The notes: a model not told the origin generated them from the letters alone. 64,000 bases of DNA from Rouxiella sp. S1S-2 (GCF_009208105.1 NZ_WFKL01000001.1:2976001-3040000); one strand, 5' to 3'; counted from the stretch's first letter, positions 39,290 through 49,443 are shown. Translations and numbers: made by a program.

Positions 39290-39328
39290 GAGTTTAGCAA
39301 TAACGTTATCTATAATGAATGCCGAGTT

Positions 39329-39865
39329 TCAAGCCTGCTCGAGACAGACAGGGCTGGATGCGCTTTCTTTTTGCCAGGCGAGGTATTGGTCGTACTTTCG
39401 CAAAGCAATCCGATAGTTATCCGTCGCTGCAACCGGGACATCGTTAATAATGCGCTGGTGAATACTCTCCCCTTTAATGCTTTCTTGGGGATAATGACTG
39501 GCGGCCAAAATTTCGTCCAGTCGGCGCAGGCGAACGACGTACTCCCTGACCGTACTGTGGTTCATTTCGGTCTGCTCAAACAGATATTGCTTGAAGGCAA
39601 TAATATCAAAATAAGAAGAGTTGCTATTGAAAGAGATCTCGCTGCAAAAACGACACAGTGCGGTGAGTTCTTTAGTCAGACCCCGCCACACCTCTTCGTC
39701 TATAAGCTGATCCATTTTTGCAATCGCCTCTTTATTGATAACCTGCCCTTGAAACACCAGAGCCATTCTGTCGAGCTCTTTCCCACATTGAGAACAGTGG
39801 GTCTGACTGTGCTTATAATCTTTGAGATACCGGCTCAGAGGCCGTGATTTATTTCCCGCTGGCAT
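39329..39865 (-). CDS. fliZ: FliZ, flagella-linked DNA-binding regulator
   Basis: A 178-residue protein matching E. coli FliZ: RPLSRYLKDYKHSQTHCSQCGKELDRM near the start, ALCRFCSEISF, then FFDII-like YFDIIAFKQYLFEQTEMNHSTVREYVVRLRRLDE and NYRIALRKYDQYL. It is related to the phage-integrase SAM-like N-terminal domain; E. coli FliZ binds sigma-S-type promoters and curbs curli expression, and in Salmonella it influences virulence genes. The CxxC pairs are conserved. It normally follows fliA; here the upstream neighbour is intergenic DNA and an ortT-like gene, so it is detached from fliA. ATG chosen with GGA seven bases upstream; the TTG four codons earlier is rejected. Confidence 0.92.
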   Translation of the reverse strand: MPAGNKSRPLSRYLKDYKHSQTHCSQCGKELDRMALVFQGQVINKEAIAKMDQLIDEEVWRGLTKELTALCRFCSEISFNSNSSYFDIIAFKQYLFEQTEMNHSTVREYVVRLRRLDEILAASHYPQESIKGESIHQRIINDVPVAATDNYRIALRKYDQYLAWQKESASSPVCLEQA

Positions 39866-40205
39866 AATGAATTCCAAAAAAGTAGTGATACTGCGTAGTG
39901 GTAATGGTGGTGGCCTCTTTGGGCCTTTAGTGTGAAGCTTTTAAAGCTCTCGACCAGCTTAAACCAGTCGATCAGCTGTGGACAAGCAATGATTGTGAAA
40001 CGCGCAATCGATCACCTTCACAATTCCATTAACAGGTTTAAGGATGCCAAAATCAATCTTCAATTAAAACAGCTAATTAATATTTAACATTTTGTTTACT
40101 TTGTAAATCTGTGAACACAATCACTTACCAATTGATTGCAAAATGTTAACCGAATAGAATACCCGCTGAGCTGATTAGTCGTGTTATTAAAAAGTAGGGG
40201 TTAGC
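39866..40205. other. Intergenic region between fliZ and the ortT-like gene
   Basis: 340 bp, AT-rich in its second half. It must hold the divergent promoters of fliZ and the ortT-like gene. No ghoS-like antitoxin frame or fliA remnant is visible. Confidence 0.4.
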
Positions 40206-40382
40206 GTGCATTTGTGGTGGGAAGTGATTAAAACAATTTACTGGGGCGGATTGGGTATTGCCGCACTGTTTACGCTCTTAGTGAGTCGTGACTCGTTTAA
40301 AATCCGGCTACTGACCTCAGGTATCATCGGATTAACCTGGCCGATGAGCTTGCCGGTAGTAATGTTATTCTCTTTGTTTTAA
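40206..40382 (+). CDS. ortT: OrtT/GhoT-family small membrane toxin
   Basis: A 58-residue two-helix membrane protein (GTG start, AGGGG upstream). The first half is hydrophobic (IYWGGLGIAALFTLLVSRDS) and the C-terminus, RLLTSGIIGLTWPMSLPVVMLFSLF, is an almost exact match to the ends of E. coli GhoT and OrtT (LLSAFLVGxTWPMSxPVALLFSLF). Those toxins damage the inner membrane, lower ATP and promote dormancy. GhoT is paired with the antitoxin GhoS; no such gene lies beside this one, so it is closer in context to the orphan OrtT. It is convergent with rlmC. Confidence 0.85.
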   Translation: MHLWWEVIKTIYWGGLGIAALFTLLVSRDSFKIRLLTSGIIGLTWPMSLPVVMLFSLF

Positions 40383-40408
40383 GTTTACGCTTCTCGCACG
40401 CCCCTTAT

Positions 40409-41551
40409 TCACAGATCAACAGCGTCTTCACGAATTAGCAGCGTCAGCACTTCGTAATGCGCCGTGTGCGGGAACATGTCAAACAGCTGAACGCGTTCTA
40501 TGCGGTAGTTTTTTAGCTCGCGAATATCTTTCGCCATGCTGACGGCATTGCAGCTTGAATAAAGCACCCGAGCCGGTGCCATACTATCAAGATAGTGGCA
40601 CAGCTCGTTGCCAATACCACGGCGCGGCGGATTCACCAGCACCAGCTCTGGTACGGCGTCGTTACCGGTCGCAAAACCTGTCGAGTCCAAAGCTTTAAAC
40701 TCAACGTTTTTAAGCCCCAGCCGTGCGGCAGAAATCTTCGCACAAACAATCGCCTCTGCACTGATTTCAATCCCCGTAAGCTGTGTCTCAGGCCCGGCAC
40801 AGTGCAGGCCAAAACCTCCCACGCCGCAGAATAAGTCCCACATGCTGGAAATATCGCGCTCGGCCACCCAATCGCGGGCGGTGGCGTACAGCGCAGCCGC
40901 AACCTGTGGATTGGTTTGAAAGAAACTCTGCGGACGAATAAACAGCGGAACCTGGTTAAAATGCTCCTCAAGCGCCTGCTGGTCGGTCAACGCAATCTCC
41001 GTCTCCCCTTCTAAAATCGCCATGTGCACCGGCTGAATATTCACTGATACGACCTGCAGCGCAGGAACCTGCTGCATAAGCCACGGCAACGCGGCGCGCA
41101 GTTGCGACAGCTTGGTTTCGGAGCGAAGTACAAAGCGCAGCATCAGTCCACCGCTGTACTGACTTTGGGTCAGCAATAAATGCTTGAGCTCGCCGCGCTT
41201 GCGCCCAACGTTGTAGGGGGTAAGCCCGGCTCGGGCGATAAAGGTTTTAAGATGACGAAACACGTCGCTGAAACTTGCGGGATACAGCGGACAATCACAG
41301 AGATCGACTGGCGTGCCGTCGCGATGAAGCATGCCGAGCAGCGGGCGCTCAACGCTGCCGCTGACCACCATTTTCGCCTTGTTGCGAAACGCCTGCTCTG
41401 CGCCGTAAACCGGCTCGCGCCACTCGCCAACCGGCAGGTCGCCAAGTAAATTGGCTAAATCCTGCTGCTTGTCCGTGAGCTGAGTGGTGTAAGGCTTGTC
41501 AAGCCATTGGCATGACCGGCAGGTTCCGGCGGTGTATTGTGCGCAATGCAT
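40409..41551 (-). CDS. rlmC: RlmC, 23S rRNA (uracil-747-C5)-methyltransferase
   Basis: A 380-residue SAM-dependent rRNA methyltransferase matching E. coli RlmC (RumB). The N-terminal CxxC cluster (CRSCQWL, with CDCPLYP further on) holds an iron-sulfur site; [52 protein letters not shown] (SAM loop), VNPPRRGIG and the catalytic Cys in [14 protein letters not shown] follow. A 42-codon upstream extension is rejected because E. coli RlmC starts at this ATG. It lies in the usual order beside ybjO and potI. Confidence 0.94.
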   Translation of the reverse strand: MHCAQYTAGTCRSCQWLDKPYTTQLTDKQQDLANLLGDLPVGEWREPVYGAEQAFRNKAKMVVSGSVERPLLGMLHRDGTPVDLCDCPLYPASFSDVFRHLKTFIARAGLTPYNVGRKRGELKHLLLTQSQYSGGLMLRFVLRSETKLSQLRAALPWLMQQVPALQVVSVNIQPVHMAILEGETEIALTDQQALEEHFNQVPLFIRPQSFFQTNPQVAAALYATARDWVAERDISSMWDLFCGVGGFGLHCAGPETQLTGIEISAEAIVCAKISAARLGLKNVEFKALDSTGFATGNDAVPELVLVNPPRRGIGNELCHYLDSMAPARVLYSSCNAVSMAKDIRELKNYRIERVQLFDMFPHTAHYEVLTLLIREDAVDL

Positions 41552-41633
41552 AAATAATTGACCGTTATCGCTGTTGCGTATTCTGGCAGTTAAAAAGTTG
41601 GCGCGAAGTGTATCACTCCACGCGCGTAAAGGC

Positions 41634-42080
41634 TCACTTATCACGTCGGAAAAAGCGACGGCTGCTGAAAGGCACATAAATGAGCAGCAACACCGCCAGA
41701 TCAGGCACTTTTCTCTGCATCAGCTCGGCAATTAGCTGCGGCGTGGTGTTGAAATCAAGCCTGAACAGCATCGGGCCTATCCATTCCTCGGAAGCGCAGA
41801 ACAGGTAAATAACGCTCAACAACTGACAGGCAAGAAACACCCGCCGACTCCAGCTGCTCCCGCGCATCATGGCGTAGGCACACTGGCATTCGAGCAGCAC
41901 AATCAGCAGGCCCGCCAACATGATAAAACTGTTAAACCACGATTCGCTGCCCACGCTCAGCAGCTCTTTAACACCGACATAGCCGTAGGCGTCAAAAAGT
42001 AAAACGAATTCCAGCAGGCGCGTAGCGATGATTGCCGTCGCGCCTGCCATGACCGGAACCGGAATAAAGGCCAGTTTCAT
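41634..42080 (-). CDS. ybjO: YbjO family inner-membrane protein (DUF2593)
   Basis: A 148-residue protein with about four membrane helices ([71 protein letters not shown]). Its size and position between rlmC and potI match E. coli YbjO, a conserved protein of unknown role. It follows potI by 37 bp on the same strand and may be read through from the pot operon. Confidence 0.8.
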   Translation of the reverse strand: MKLAFIPVPVMAGATAIIATRLLEFVLLFDAYGYVGVKELLSVGSESWFNSFIMLAGLLIVLLECQCAYAMMRGSSWSRRVFLACQLLSVIYLFCASEEWIGPMLFRLDFNTTPQLIAELMQRKVPDLAVLLLIYVPFSSRRFFRRDK

Positions 42081-42117
42081 ACTTCCTTGTTACCCTATTT
42101 CTAAAAATAAATCGTAT

Positions 42118-42963
42118 TTAGTGCCGCGTCGCGCGCTGCATGTCTTTCACGCGCTGTTTCTCGGCGCGGTGCATAAACCACCAGGCGATGATCCCGATGA
42201 TACCCACCACCAGCAGAATTAGCGTCGCCAGCGCATTTATCTCGGGATTGGTCCCTAAACGTACACTGGCAAAAACCAGCATCGGTAGCGTAGTAGAGCC
42301 GGGGCCTGCAACAAAGCTGGCGATAACCAGGTCGTCGAGCGACAGCGTGAAGGCCAGCAGCCAGCCGGAAATCAGCGCCGGAGCAATCATCGGAATAGTG
42401 ATGATAAAGAATACCTTGAGCGGCGTTGCGCCTAAGTCCATCGCCGCCTCTTCTATCGACCGGTCAAGCTCTCGCAGGCGGGCAGAGACCACGACCGCGA
42501 CATAGGCGCTGCAGAAAGTCACGTGCGCCAACCAGATGGTGAGCATGCCGCGCTCGCCCGGCCAACCTAGCGTGTGGCCCATGGCGACAAACAGCAGTAG
42601 TAGCGCCAGACCGGTTATGACATCCGGCATGACCAGCGGTGCGGTCAGCATAAACGCAAAGCCGGTTGAGCCTTTAAAACGGCCATAGCGCACCATAACA
42701 ACCGCCGCTAGCGTACCGACGACCACCGCCATACTGGCCGCAGCGGTGGCAATAGTCAGGCTCATACTGACCGCGTTTATCATCGCCGAGTCGTGAAACA
42801 GTGCGGTATACCAGCGCGTTGACCACCCTGCCCACACGGTGACAAGTTTGGAGCTGTTAAATGAGTAAATCACCAATATCAGCATCGGTGCATAGAGAAA
42901 GGCAAAGCCGAGCACCAAAATCACGATGCGCCACGGCGAACGAACAACCGGTAACGGGTTCAT
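42118..42963 (-). CDS. potI: PotI, putrescine ABC transporter permease
   Basis: A 281-residue permease: six membrane helices, MNPLPVVRSPWRIVILVLGFAFLYAPMLILVIYSFNSSKLVTVWAGWSTRWY, and the EAA loop RELDRSIEEAAMDLGATPLKVFFIITIPMIAPALISGWLLAFTLSLDDLVIASF. It forms the putrescine channel with PotH. It overlaps potH by four bases (ATGA). Confidence 0.95.
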   Translation of the reverse strand: MNPLPVVRSPWRIVILVLGFAFLYAPMLILVIYSFNSSKLVTVWAGWSTRWYTALFHDSAMINAVSMSLTIATAAASMAVVVGTLAAVVMVRYGRFKGSTGFAFMLTAPLVMPDVITGLALLLLFVAMGHTLGWPGERGMLTIWLAHVTFCSAYVAVVVSARLRELDRSIEEAAMDLGATPLKVFFIITIPMIAPALISGWLLAFTLSLDDLVIASFVAGPGSTTLPMLVFASVRLGTNPEINALATLILLVVGIIGIIAWWFMHRAEKQRVKDMQRATRH

Positions 42964-43913
42964 GCTTTGTCCCCCAGCTGTTTATTCTGATATTTGTGGA
43001 ACCACAGAATTGGCATGATCAACAGTAACAACATCACCACAGCCACCGCAGAAGCCACCGGCCAGTCGCGATTGTTAAAGAACTCCTGCCACAAAATACG
43101 GCCAATCATGATGCTATCTGGCCCACCGAGCAGTTCAGGTATCACGTATTCACCCACCGCAGGAATAAATACCAGCATCGACCCGGCGATAATACCGCCC
43201 TTGGTCAGAGGCACAATGACTTTTACGAAGGTCTTGAACGGCCTGGCACCGAGATCTAAAGAAGCCTCCACCAGCGAGTAGTCCAGCCGCGTCAGTGCGG
43301 TATAGATTGGCAACACCATAAACGGCAGATACGAGTAAACGATGCCGATATAAACCGCCAGATTGGTGTGCATAATGACCAGCGGATGGTCGATAACACC
43401 CAGCCAGATAAGGAAATTGTTCAATACGCCGTTGTCTTTAAGGATTGCCATCCAGGCATAAACACGGATAAGGAATGACGTCCATGAAGGTAAAATAACT
43501 AGCAAAAGCAGTATATTACGGGTGGACGGTTTACTGTGCGCCACCGCCCAGGCTAACGGATAACCAATCAGCAAGCACAGCAGCGTAGAAATTGCGGCCA
43601 CCTGTAGCGATTGCAGATAAGACTCGATGTACAGCGCGTCGCCTGCCAGTTGAATATAGTTGCCAAAGTTTAGCGCGATATCCAGCACGCCGTCGGCCCA
43701 GCTCATCAGGTCGGTGTAGGGTGGAATAGCGCGCGCCATATCGGCAAAGCTGATTTTCAGCACAATCAAAAACGGCAATACGAACAGCAAAATAAACCAC
43801 ACCAACGGCAGCAGGATCACCAGCTTTTTACCGTGCGCCTGTTGGAGCCGCCAGAGCAGCGAACGTGATTTAGCGGGAGGCGCGGCCTCCGGTGGGTCAG
43901 TCAACATGGTCAT
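42960..43913 (-). CDS. potH: PotH, putrescine ABC transporter permease
   Basis: A 317-residue permease with an N-terminal cytoplasmic tail, membrane helices starting at KLVILLPLVWFILLFVLPFLIVLKISF, and the EAA loop (LTRLDYSLVEASLDLGARPFKTFVKVIVPLTKGGIIAGSMLVFIPAVGEYVIPELLGG). It is the partner of PotI. It is 15 bp after potG. Confidence 0.95.
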   Translation of the reverse strand: MTMLTDPPEAAPPAKSRSLLWRLQQAHGKKLVILLPLVWFILLFVLPFLIVLKISFADMARAIPPYTDLMSWADGVLDIALNFGNYIQLAGDALYIESYLQSLQVAAISTLLCLLIGYPLAWAVAHSKPSTRNILLLLVILPSWTSFLIRVYAWMAILKDNGVLNNFLIWLGVIDHPLVIMHTNLAVYIGIVYSYLPFMVLPIYTALTRLDYSLVEASLDLGARPFKTFVKVIVPLTKGGIIAGSMLVFIPAVGEYVIPELLGGPDSIMIGRILWQEFFNNRDWPVASAVAVVMLLLLIMPILWFHKYQNKQLGDKA

Positions 43914-43928
43914 TTTTATCCCCTCGAC

Positions 43929-45092
43929 CTAAACGGTCAACACAACGCAGCTGTCCGCTTCCCAACACAGGCGAACTTCATCGCCCCAGGTTGGCATCCC
44001 TTTACGGAAACGATGTCCGTTTTGCAACTGGGCGGTGATCATCTGACCGCTGTGCAATCTGACGTGATAAATCGACAGGTCACCGAGATAGGCAATATTC
44101 ACCACCTCACCGACAGCGAAGTTACACCCGTCTGCCGGAACCTCTTCGCAGAGCATAATTTTTTCTGGCCGCAGAGCCACAAAGGCCGGTACGCCGTCGA
44201 TGACTGAGGCGTCGGACGACACTTTCAGCGGATGAATCAAACCGGGACTGCGCAAAATAAGCGCCTCTTCCTCGCGAGATTCGAGCAAACCTTCAAACAT
44301 GTTAACCGAACCAATAAATTCGGCGCTAAAGCGACTGTTCGGATGCTCATAAATCTCTTCCGGCTCACCAATTTGTACAAACTTGCCGCGATTCATGATG
44401 GCGATACGCCCCGCCATGGTCATCGCCTCTTCCTGATCATGGGTCACCATCACACAGGTAGCACCCACGCGCTCGAGAATATCCACCACTTCGAGCTGCA
44501 TGCGATCACGCAGCTTTTTATCCAGCGCCCCCATCGGCTCATCCAAAAGCAGCAGCTTAGGACGCTTTGCCAGGCTGCGCGCCAGTGCCACACGCTGGCG
44601 CTGACCGCCGGAAAGCTGATGTGGCTTGCGTTTGGCAAACTCTTGCATGTGTACCAGCGTCAACATCTCGGCGACGCGGGCCTTGATTTCGGCTGATGGC
44701 AGTTTGTCCTGCTTCAGACCAAAAGCAATATTCTGCTCAACAGTCATGTGCGGGAACAGCGCATAGGACTGAAACATCATGTTGATTGGGCGCTGATAAG
44801 GCGGAACCTGCGACAAATCCTGCCCGTCGAGCACTATCTGCCCTTTAGTGGGTAACTCAAATCCGGCCAACATACGCAGCAAGGTTGATTTGCCACATCC
44901 TGACGCGCCCAACAGAGCAAATATTTCGCCTTTATAGATGGTGAGATTCACATCATCAACGGCGTACTGCCCGTCAAACGATTTTGATAAATTGCGGATT
45001 TCCAACAGCGGGGTGAAATCTTTGTGACTTTTTTCACCTTTGTGTCGCTCGCTATTGAGCGGAGTCTGCGGGTTTGGGATAGCGTCGTTCAC
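43929..45092 (-). CDS. potG: PotG, putrescine ABC transporter ATP-binding protein
   Basis: A 387-residue ATPase: Walker A GASGCGKST, FQSYALFPHMTV, signature LSGGQRQRVALARSL, Walker B LLLLDEPMGALDKKL, H-loop VTHDQEEAM, and a C-terminal TOBE domain (VALRPEKIMLCEE, VVNIAYLGDLSIYHVRL). It drives putrescine import through PotHI from PotF. The N-terminal 28 residues before LLEIRNLSKSF are variable, as in E. coli. A GC-rich hairpin separates it from potF. Confidence 0.95.
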   Translation of the reverse strand: MNDAIPNPQTPLNSERHKGEKSHKDFTPLLEIRNLSKSFDGQYAVDDVNLTIYKGEIFALLGASGCGKSTLLRMLAGFELPTKGQIVLDGQDLSQVPPYQRPINMMFQSYALFPHMTVEQNIAFGLKQDKLPSAEIKARVAEMLTLVHMQEFAKRKPHQLSGGQRQRVALARSLAKRPKLLLLDEPMGALDKKLRDRMQLEVVDILERVGATCVMVTHDQEEAMTMAGRIAIMNRGKFVQIGEPEEIYEHPNSRFSAEFIGSVNMFEGLLESREEEALILRSPGLIHPLKVSSDASVIDGVPAFVALRPEKIMLCEEVPADGCNFAVGEVVNIAYLGDLSIYHVRLHSGQMITAQLQNGHRFRKGMPTWGDEVRLCWEADSCVVLTV

Positions 45093-45208
45093 TCAGAGAG
45101 ATCTCCGGTAGAAGCGGGTTAGTTAATTTAAGCATAACAGCCCAGCCGAAACTCGCCGGACCAATAGCCAGTAATCTGAGGTATTCACGCCCCAATCTGG
45201 AAAGCGAA

Positions 45209-45235
45209 GCGGCCCCGAAAGCCTTCCGGAGCCGC
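45209..45235 (-). other. Strong intercistronic hairpin between potF and potG
   Basis: On the minus strand GCGGCTCCG (45227-45235 region) pairs with CGGGGCCGC over nine positions, one G-U, with no T-run. It lies 50 bp after the potF stop. Such hairpins often protect the upstream message, giving more binding protein than membrane subunits. Confidence 0.6.
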
Positions 45236-45284
45236 GAAGTTTGCGCTTCACCTTAGGAGGGCGCTGCGCCTGCTATCTTGCTGA

Positions 45285-46394
45285 TTATTTGCCGCTCTTC
45301 ACTTTGGTCCACGAACGGGTGATCACGCGGTCAATTTTCGGATCCTGAACTTTGAGGGTGAAGAGTTTGGCACGCACGTCTGCCGGTGGGTAAATACTCG
45401 GATTATTGCGAATCTCAGGTTTCACCAGCGGCGTTGCGGCGGCGTTACCACTCGCGTAATAAACCGCATTGCTTATTCCGGCCATCACTTCAGGCTTCAT
45501 CAAATAGTTGAGGAACTGATAGGCTTCATCGGTATTTTTGGCATCGGCAGGCATCGCGAAGACGTCGAAGAACGCCAGTGCACCCTCTTTAGGAATGCTG
45601 TAGGCAATATTAACGCCGTTTTTAGCTTCCTTGGCACGATTAGATGCCTGCACGACATCACCCGCCCAGCCGACCGCCACACAGATATCGCCGTTCGCAA
45701 GGTCATTAATGTACTGTGACGAGTGGAAATAACGGATGCTCGGACGCAGTTTCAACAGCAAATCGGTTGCCGTCGTGCTGTAGTCAGTGGCTTTCGTGCT
45801 GTTAGGGTCAAGATGCAGATAGTTAAGCACCGTGGCATAAATTTCTGCCGGCGCATCCAGGAATGACACGCCGCAACTTTTCAGCTTCTCGAGGTTTTCA
45901 GGCTTTAACACCAAATCCCAACTGTCTACCGGAGCATCTTTACCCAGCGCGGCTTTAACTTTATCAACGTTGTAGCCGATGCCGGTGGTTGCCCACAGAT
46001 AAGGAATGGCATATTTGTTGTCAGGATCGTGCTGAGCGACCATTTTTAACAGCTCAGGATCGAGATTTTTGTAGTTTGGCAACTTACTCTTATCCAGCGG
46101 TTTAAACACGCCGGCGGAGATTTGGCGCTCAAGGAAGCTGGCTGAAGGAACCACCAGATCGAAACCGGTGCTGCCTGCCATCAGCTTGCCTTCCAACACC
46201 TCGTTGGAGTCAAAAACGTCGTACACCACTTTAATGCCCGTTTCCTTTTGGAAATTGGCCACTGTGTCAGGCGCAATATAGTCAGACCAGTTATAGATAT
46301 GCAGCGTTTTATCTTCCGCCGACGCGGAGACTGACGCCGCCATAGCCACACCGGCGATAACGCCAGATAACCACTTTTTACGCAGGGTAAACAT
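45285..46394 (-). CDS. potF: PotF, periplasmic putrescine-binding protein
   Basis: A 369-residue polyamine-binding protein: signal peptide ([21 protein letters not shown]), [79 protein letters not shown] and [16 protein letters not shown]. It captures putrescine for PotGHI. It is the first gene of potFGHI. Confidence 0.96.
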   Translation of the reverse strand: MFTLRKKWLSGVIAGVAMAASVSASAEDKTLHIYNWSDYIAPDTVANFQKETGIKVVYDVFDSNEVLEGKLMAGSTGFDLVVPSASFLERQISAGVFKPLDKSKLPNYKNLDPELLKMVAQHDPDNKYAIPYLWATTGIGYNVDKVKAALGKDAPVDSWDLVLKPENLEKLKSCGVSFLDAPAEIYATVLNYLHLDPNSTKATDYSTTATDLLLKLRPSIRYFHSSQYINDLANGDICVAVGWAGDVVQASNRAKEAKNGVNIAYSIPKEGALAFFDVFAMPADAKNTDEAYQFLNYLMKPEVMAGISNAVYYASGNAAATPLVKPEIRNNPSIYPPADVRAKLFTLKVQDPKIDRVITRSWTKVKSGK

Positions 46395-46919
46395 CCGTTA
46401 TGACCTCCAACAGGGGTGATAAAATAAAATATGTCCCGGTTATCGCGCTCATCAGTCCAACAAGGGCTAAACACCGCCTTTGTAAATAAATGAGTCTATT
46501 AACCCGTAATTAAATAGATTAGTAAAACTTTACCCATCCGAACATTTTTGTTGCCTACCCTGGCTCAAAGGTACGATGCATAGCCATGCATGCTGTTAAC
46601 TGCGGCAATGGTGTAATAATTCATTGGTTTTTCAGGCTATCTTACGCGCCACGCAGACTGAGCAGCATAGCGTTGTGAGGCGCATCACACCAGACCTACG
46701 GCGAAAAAACGTCATTAATCGATTATTTATGCACTTTGGTCTATACCCTGCGTCATTTCAGGCACGACAAAGAGAAACAACCCGCAATACAGGGCAATAT
46801 TTAGCATAAAATACTGTGAAAGGCATGAAAGACAGCGCAGCCATCGGGATGGCTGCGCTGTTCAAGAATTCGGCGGAATGAACTTCTGGAGAGAAGGTGC
46901 GGTTATCACCGCCTGATGT
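46395..46919. other. Intergenic region upstream of potF / downstream of ybjN
   Basis: 525 bp without a convincing gene; a 61-codon plus-strand frame here has no ribosome site or recognisable product. It holds the potF promoter side (46395-46560, AT-rich) and the ybjN terminator at 46833-46860. Confidence 0.5.
46833..46860 (-). terminator. Terminator hairpin after ybjN
   Basis: CAGCGCAGCCA and TGGCTGCGCTG (46833-46843 and 46850-46860) pair perfectly over 11 bp around a six-base loop. On the minus strand TCTTTC follows. The weak T-run leaves some doubt about termination strength. Confidence 0.65.
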
Positions 46920-47402
46920 TTAATGCAGCAGTGGAATATTCAGGCTAACCGGCGGAACGCTTTCGTCTTCGTCACCTACAAACAGCAGGTCGTTGGCATG
47001 CGCTTCGAGAATGATCATCGACATTTGCTCTTCGCCCTGCTGCAGGAAGTGGGCGAACTGTTCAACGGTAATGCCGACAGCGACGCTAATTGACTGGCAG
47101 ACGATAAGCTTTGGCAGGTTGTCGTCCTGAATATCGACAAAGGCTTTCACCGTTAATGAGCTGGCGTTGATTTGGCTAAGGTCAGCCACTAACGGGATTA
47201 ACGCGGTCGGTTTAACTTCGGCCAGCGAAGAGAAAAGGATAACGTTATCAACCAGGTCAACCTTGGCATCAAAAACGCCGTCGAAGTTTTGCATATGCGG
47301 CAAATGAAGAGCCTGACAAGAATCACACTCGAAAAAAGAAATGCCCAGCTGATCGAGCCAGCGTCGTAACAACGCCAAATCAGGGACGATGAGTGAATCC
47401 AT
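46920..47402 (-). CDS. ybjN: YbjN family protein
   Basis: A 160-residue YbjN protein: PDLALLRRWLDQLGISFFECDSCQALHLPHMQNFDGVFDAKVDLVDNVILFSSLAEVKPTALIPLVADLSQINASSLTVKAFVDIQDDNLPKLIVCQSISV. This is the class-I type-III-chaperone-like fold; in E. coli YbjN affects motility, biofilm and stress genes, mechanism unclear. The ATG of MDSLIVPD is chosen; a 15-codon upstream extension is rejected by homology. It sits between rimK and potF as in E. coli. Confidence 0.9.
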   Translation of the reverse strand: MDSLIVPDLALLRRWLDQLGISFFECDSCQALHLPHMQNFDGVFDAKVDLVDNVILFSSLAEVKPTALIPLVADLSQINASSLTVKAFVDIQDDNLPKLIVCQSISVAVGITVEQFAHFLQQGEEQMSMIILEAHANDLLFVGDEDESVPPVSLNIPLLH

Positions 47403-47639
47403 AATAATCAGCCTCAGTGTGTCAAAAAGCACGATGACGAATCGCAAAAATATCGGAACTCGAAAATCAGTTTACGCAGTTTTTTTACGTAATCGGTCAT
47501 TTTAAGCGAATAGTTAAGTGCGACAGCTTACGGAAAATTCCCCTTCGACGCCACGATCAATGCCGACATTAGCCATTATTCGCGTAAATTATGGCTGTCA
47601 TTGACTCAAAAATGACACATCGGTGGTTTATTCGCCGTG

Positions 47640-48542
47640 TCAGCCGCCAGACTTTAGTTTGAAGCCGGGTTTGGCACGCTGCTGGATGTAGTCAATCATT
47701 ATGCCGGCGATATCCAGACCGGTGGTGGTTTCTATGCCTTCAAGCCCCGGTGAGGCGTTAACCTCCATCACCAGCGGACCCCGTTCGGCGCGCAGAATAT
47801 CGACACCGGCCACGTCGAGTCCGAGCGTAAGTGCGGCTTTGATGGCAATTTCTTTTTCCAGCGGCGTGATGTTGACATTGCGCGCCGTGCCACCGCGATG
47901 CAGGTTGGAGCGGAAATCATCCGGTTTAGCCTGGCGTTCAATAGCGGCCACCACTTTTTTACCCACCACTAAACAGCGGATATCGCTGCCGTTGGCTTCG
48001 CGGATATATTCCTGCACCAGAATATGCGCATTGAGACCACGGAAGGCGTCAATCACGCTTTCTGCTGCCTGCCGGGTCTCTGCCAGCACCACGCCTATCC
48101 CCTGCGTACCCTCAACCAGTTTCACCACCAGCGGTGCACCGCCAACCAGCGCAATCAAGTCAGAAGTATCGTCCGGTGAGTGGGCAAATCCGGTGATTGG
48201 CAGGTCAATACCTTCGCGGGCAAGGATCTGCATTGAGCGGAGTTTGTCGCGCGCACGGGTGATAGCCACGGATTCGTTTAAGGGAAAACTGCCTAACATT
48301 TCAAACTGACGCAGAACGGCCGTCCCATAGAAGGTGATTGCTGAACCAATTCTCGGTATAACCGCCTGATATTTATCAAGCTGACGCCCGCGATAGTGCA
48401 CGCTGGGCGCAGCGCAGTTGATGTTCATATAGCATGACAGGGGATCGATCACGTCAATTTCATGACCGCGCGACTCCCCCGCTTCCCGAAGGCGTTTGCA
48501 AGAATAAAGGCTACCGTCACGGGAAAGGATGGCAATTTTCAT
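47640..48542 (-). CDS. rimK: RimK, ribosomal protein S6 glutamate ligase
   Basis: A 300-residue ATP-grasp ligase: [91 protein letters not shown] (ATP loop), [42 protein letters not shown], and [26 protein letters not shown] (metal-binding Glu/Asn). It adds glutamates to the C-terminus of S6. GGAG lies six bases before the ATG. It follows nfsA by 18 bp. Confidence 0.95.
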   Translation of the reverse strand: MKIAILSRDGSLYSCKRLREAGESRGHEIDVIDPLSCYMNINCAAPSVHYRGRQLDKYQAVIPRIGSAITFYGTAVLRQFEMLGSFPLNESVAITRARDKLRSMQILAREGIDLPITGFAHSPDDTSDLIALVGGAPLVVKLVEGTQGIGVVLAETRQAAESVIDAFRGLNAHILVQEYIREANGSDIRCLVVGKKVVAAIERQAKPDDFRSNLHRGGTARNVNITPLEKEIAIKAALTLGLDVAGVDILRAERGPLVMEVNASPGLEGIETTTGLDIAGIMIDYIQQRAKPGFKLKSGG

Positions 48543-48560
48543 CAGACACTCCATTGTCTA

Positions 48561-49283
48561 TTAACGCGTTGCCCAACCCTGTTTGTGCAGTGCGTCAAGC
48601 ATAAAAGGACGCTGTTCTTTTTTCAGTGTACGCACAATTAAATCGCTCCAGTTATCGCGGCGCGCATTGCTGTCGCGGCGAGTGTAATAAGACTCAAGCT
48701 CGGCGTCATACTGCGCAAGTTGGTCTTTATCCAGAGGCTGATAGCTATTTTCGTGCACCAACATACTTTGCGGCATACGCGGTTTAAACGCGTTGACCAC
48801 CGCCGGATGTCCTACGCAGAAGCCAAACAGCGGCATAACAAATTTTGGCAAATTCAGCAGGGCCACAACATCTTCAACCTTGTTACGTATACCGCCAATA
48901 AATACCCCGCCCAAACCCAAAGATTCGGCAGCAGCCATGGCGTTTTGCGCCATCAGCGCGGTGTCGACACAGCCCAACAACAGCTGCTCGGCCAATCCGA
49001 GTTCCGCTTCGGGATTGATTTGCAAATTGCGATTGAAATCAGCGCAAAACACCCAAAACTCAGCCGCCGTAGCCACATACTGCTGCCCACCAGTGTACTG
49101 CACCAAAGTCTCGCGAAGCGCAGGACTGGTGATGCGGATAATCGATGAACATTGTAAAAAACTCGACGTTGACGCAGCCTGTGCTGCGCCAATAATGGCC
49201 TCACGCTGCTCATCGCTCAGCGGCTGGTCGGTAAAAGAGCGCACCGAACTGTGGGAAAGCAGGAGGTCAATAGTGGGCGTCAT
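48561..49283 (-). CDS. nfsA: NfsA, oxygen-insensitive NADPH nitroreductase
   Basis: A 240-residue FMN nitroreductase: LLLSHSSVRSFTDQPLSDEQREAIIGAAQAASTSSFLQCSSIIRI, ESLGLGGVFIGGIRNKVEDVVALLNLPKFVMPLFGFCVGHPAV and FKPRMPQSMLVHENSY. It reduces nitroaromatics and quinones with NADPH. It is the first gene of nfsA-rimK(-ybjN), divergent from grxA. No ybjC is seen next to it, unlike E. coli. Confidence 0.94.
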   Translation of the reverse strand: MTPTIDLLLSHSSVRSFTDQPLSDEQREAIIGAAQAASTSSFLQCSSIIRITSPALRETLVQYTGGQQYVATAAEFWVFCADFNRNLQINPEAELGLAEQLLLGCVDTALMAQNAMAAAESLGLGGVFIGGIRNKVEDVVALLNLPKFVMPLFGFCVGHPAVVNAFKPRMPQSMLVHENSYQPLDKDQLAQYDAELESYYTRRDSNARRDNWSDLIVRTLKKEQRPFMLDALHKQGWATR

Positions 49284-49443
49284 AATGCATGTCCTTGGTT
49301 GAATTTGTGGGGGTAAAAAGTGCCCCTTAAGTCAGCAATGATTCATGTTCGCGGTGCCCATTGCAAGCGCTGGCGCACTAATTGCTTTACCTTAGCGAGC
49401 AAAAGTGTGCGGCAAGACATCCGTGCGCTGTTTTTTCATTTAG

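Noticed and set aside
46624..46809. A 61-codon plus-strand frame between potF and ybjN
   Set aside because: No ribosome site and no recognisable features; it lies in a promoter/terminator gap.
47701..48309. A 202-codon plus-strand frame opposite rimK
   Set aside because: Ser/Thr/Arg-rich antisense composition typical of a shadow frame; rimK is clear.
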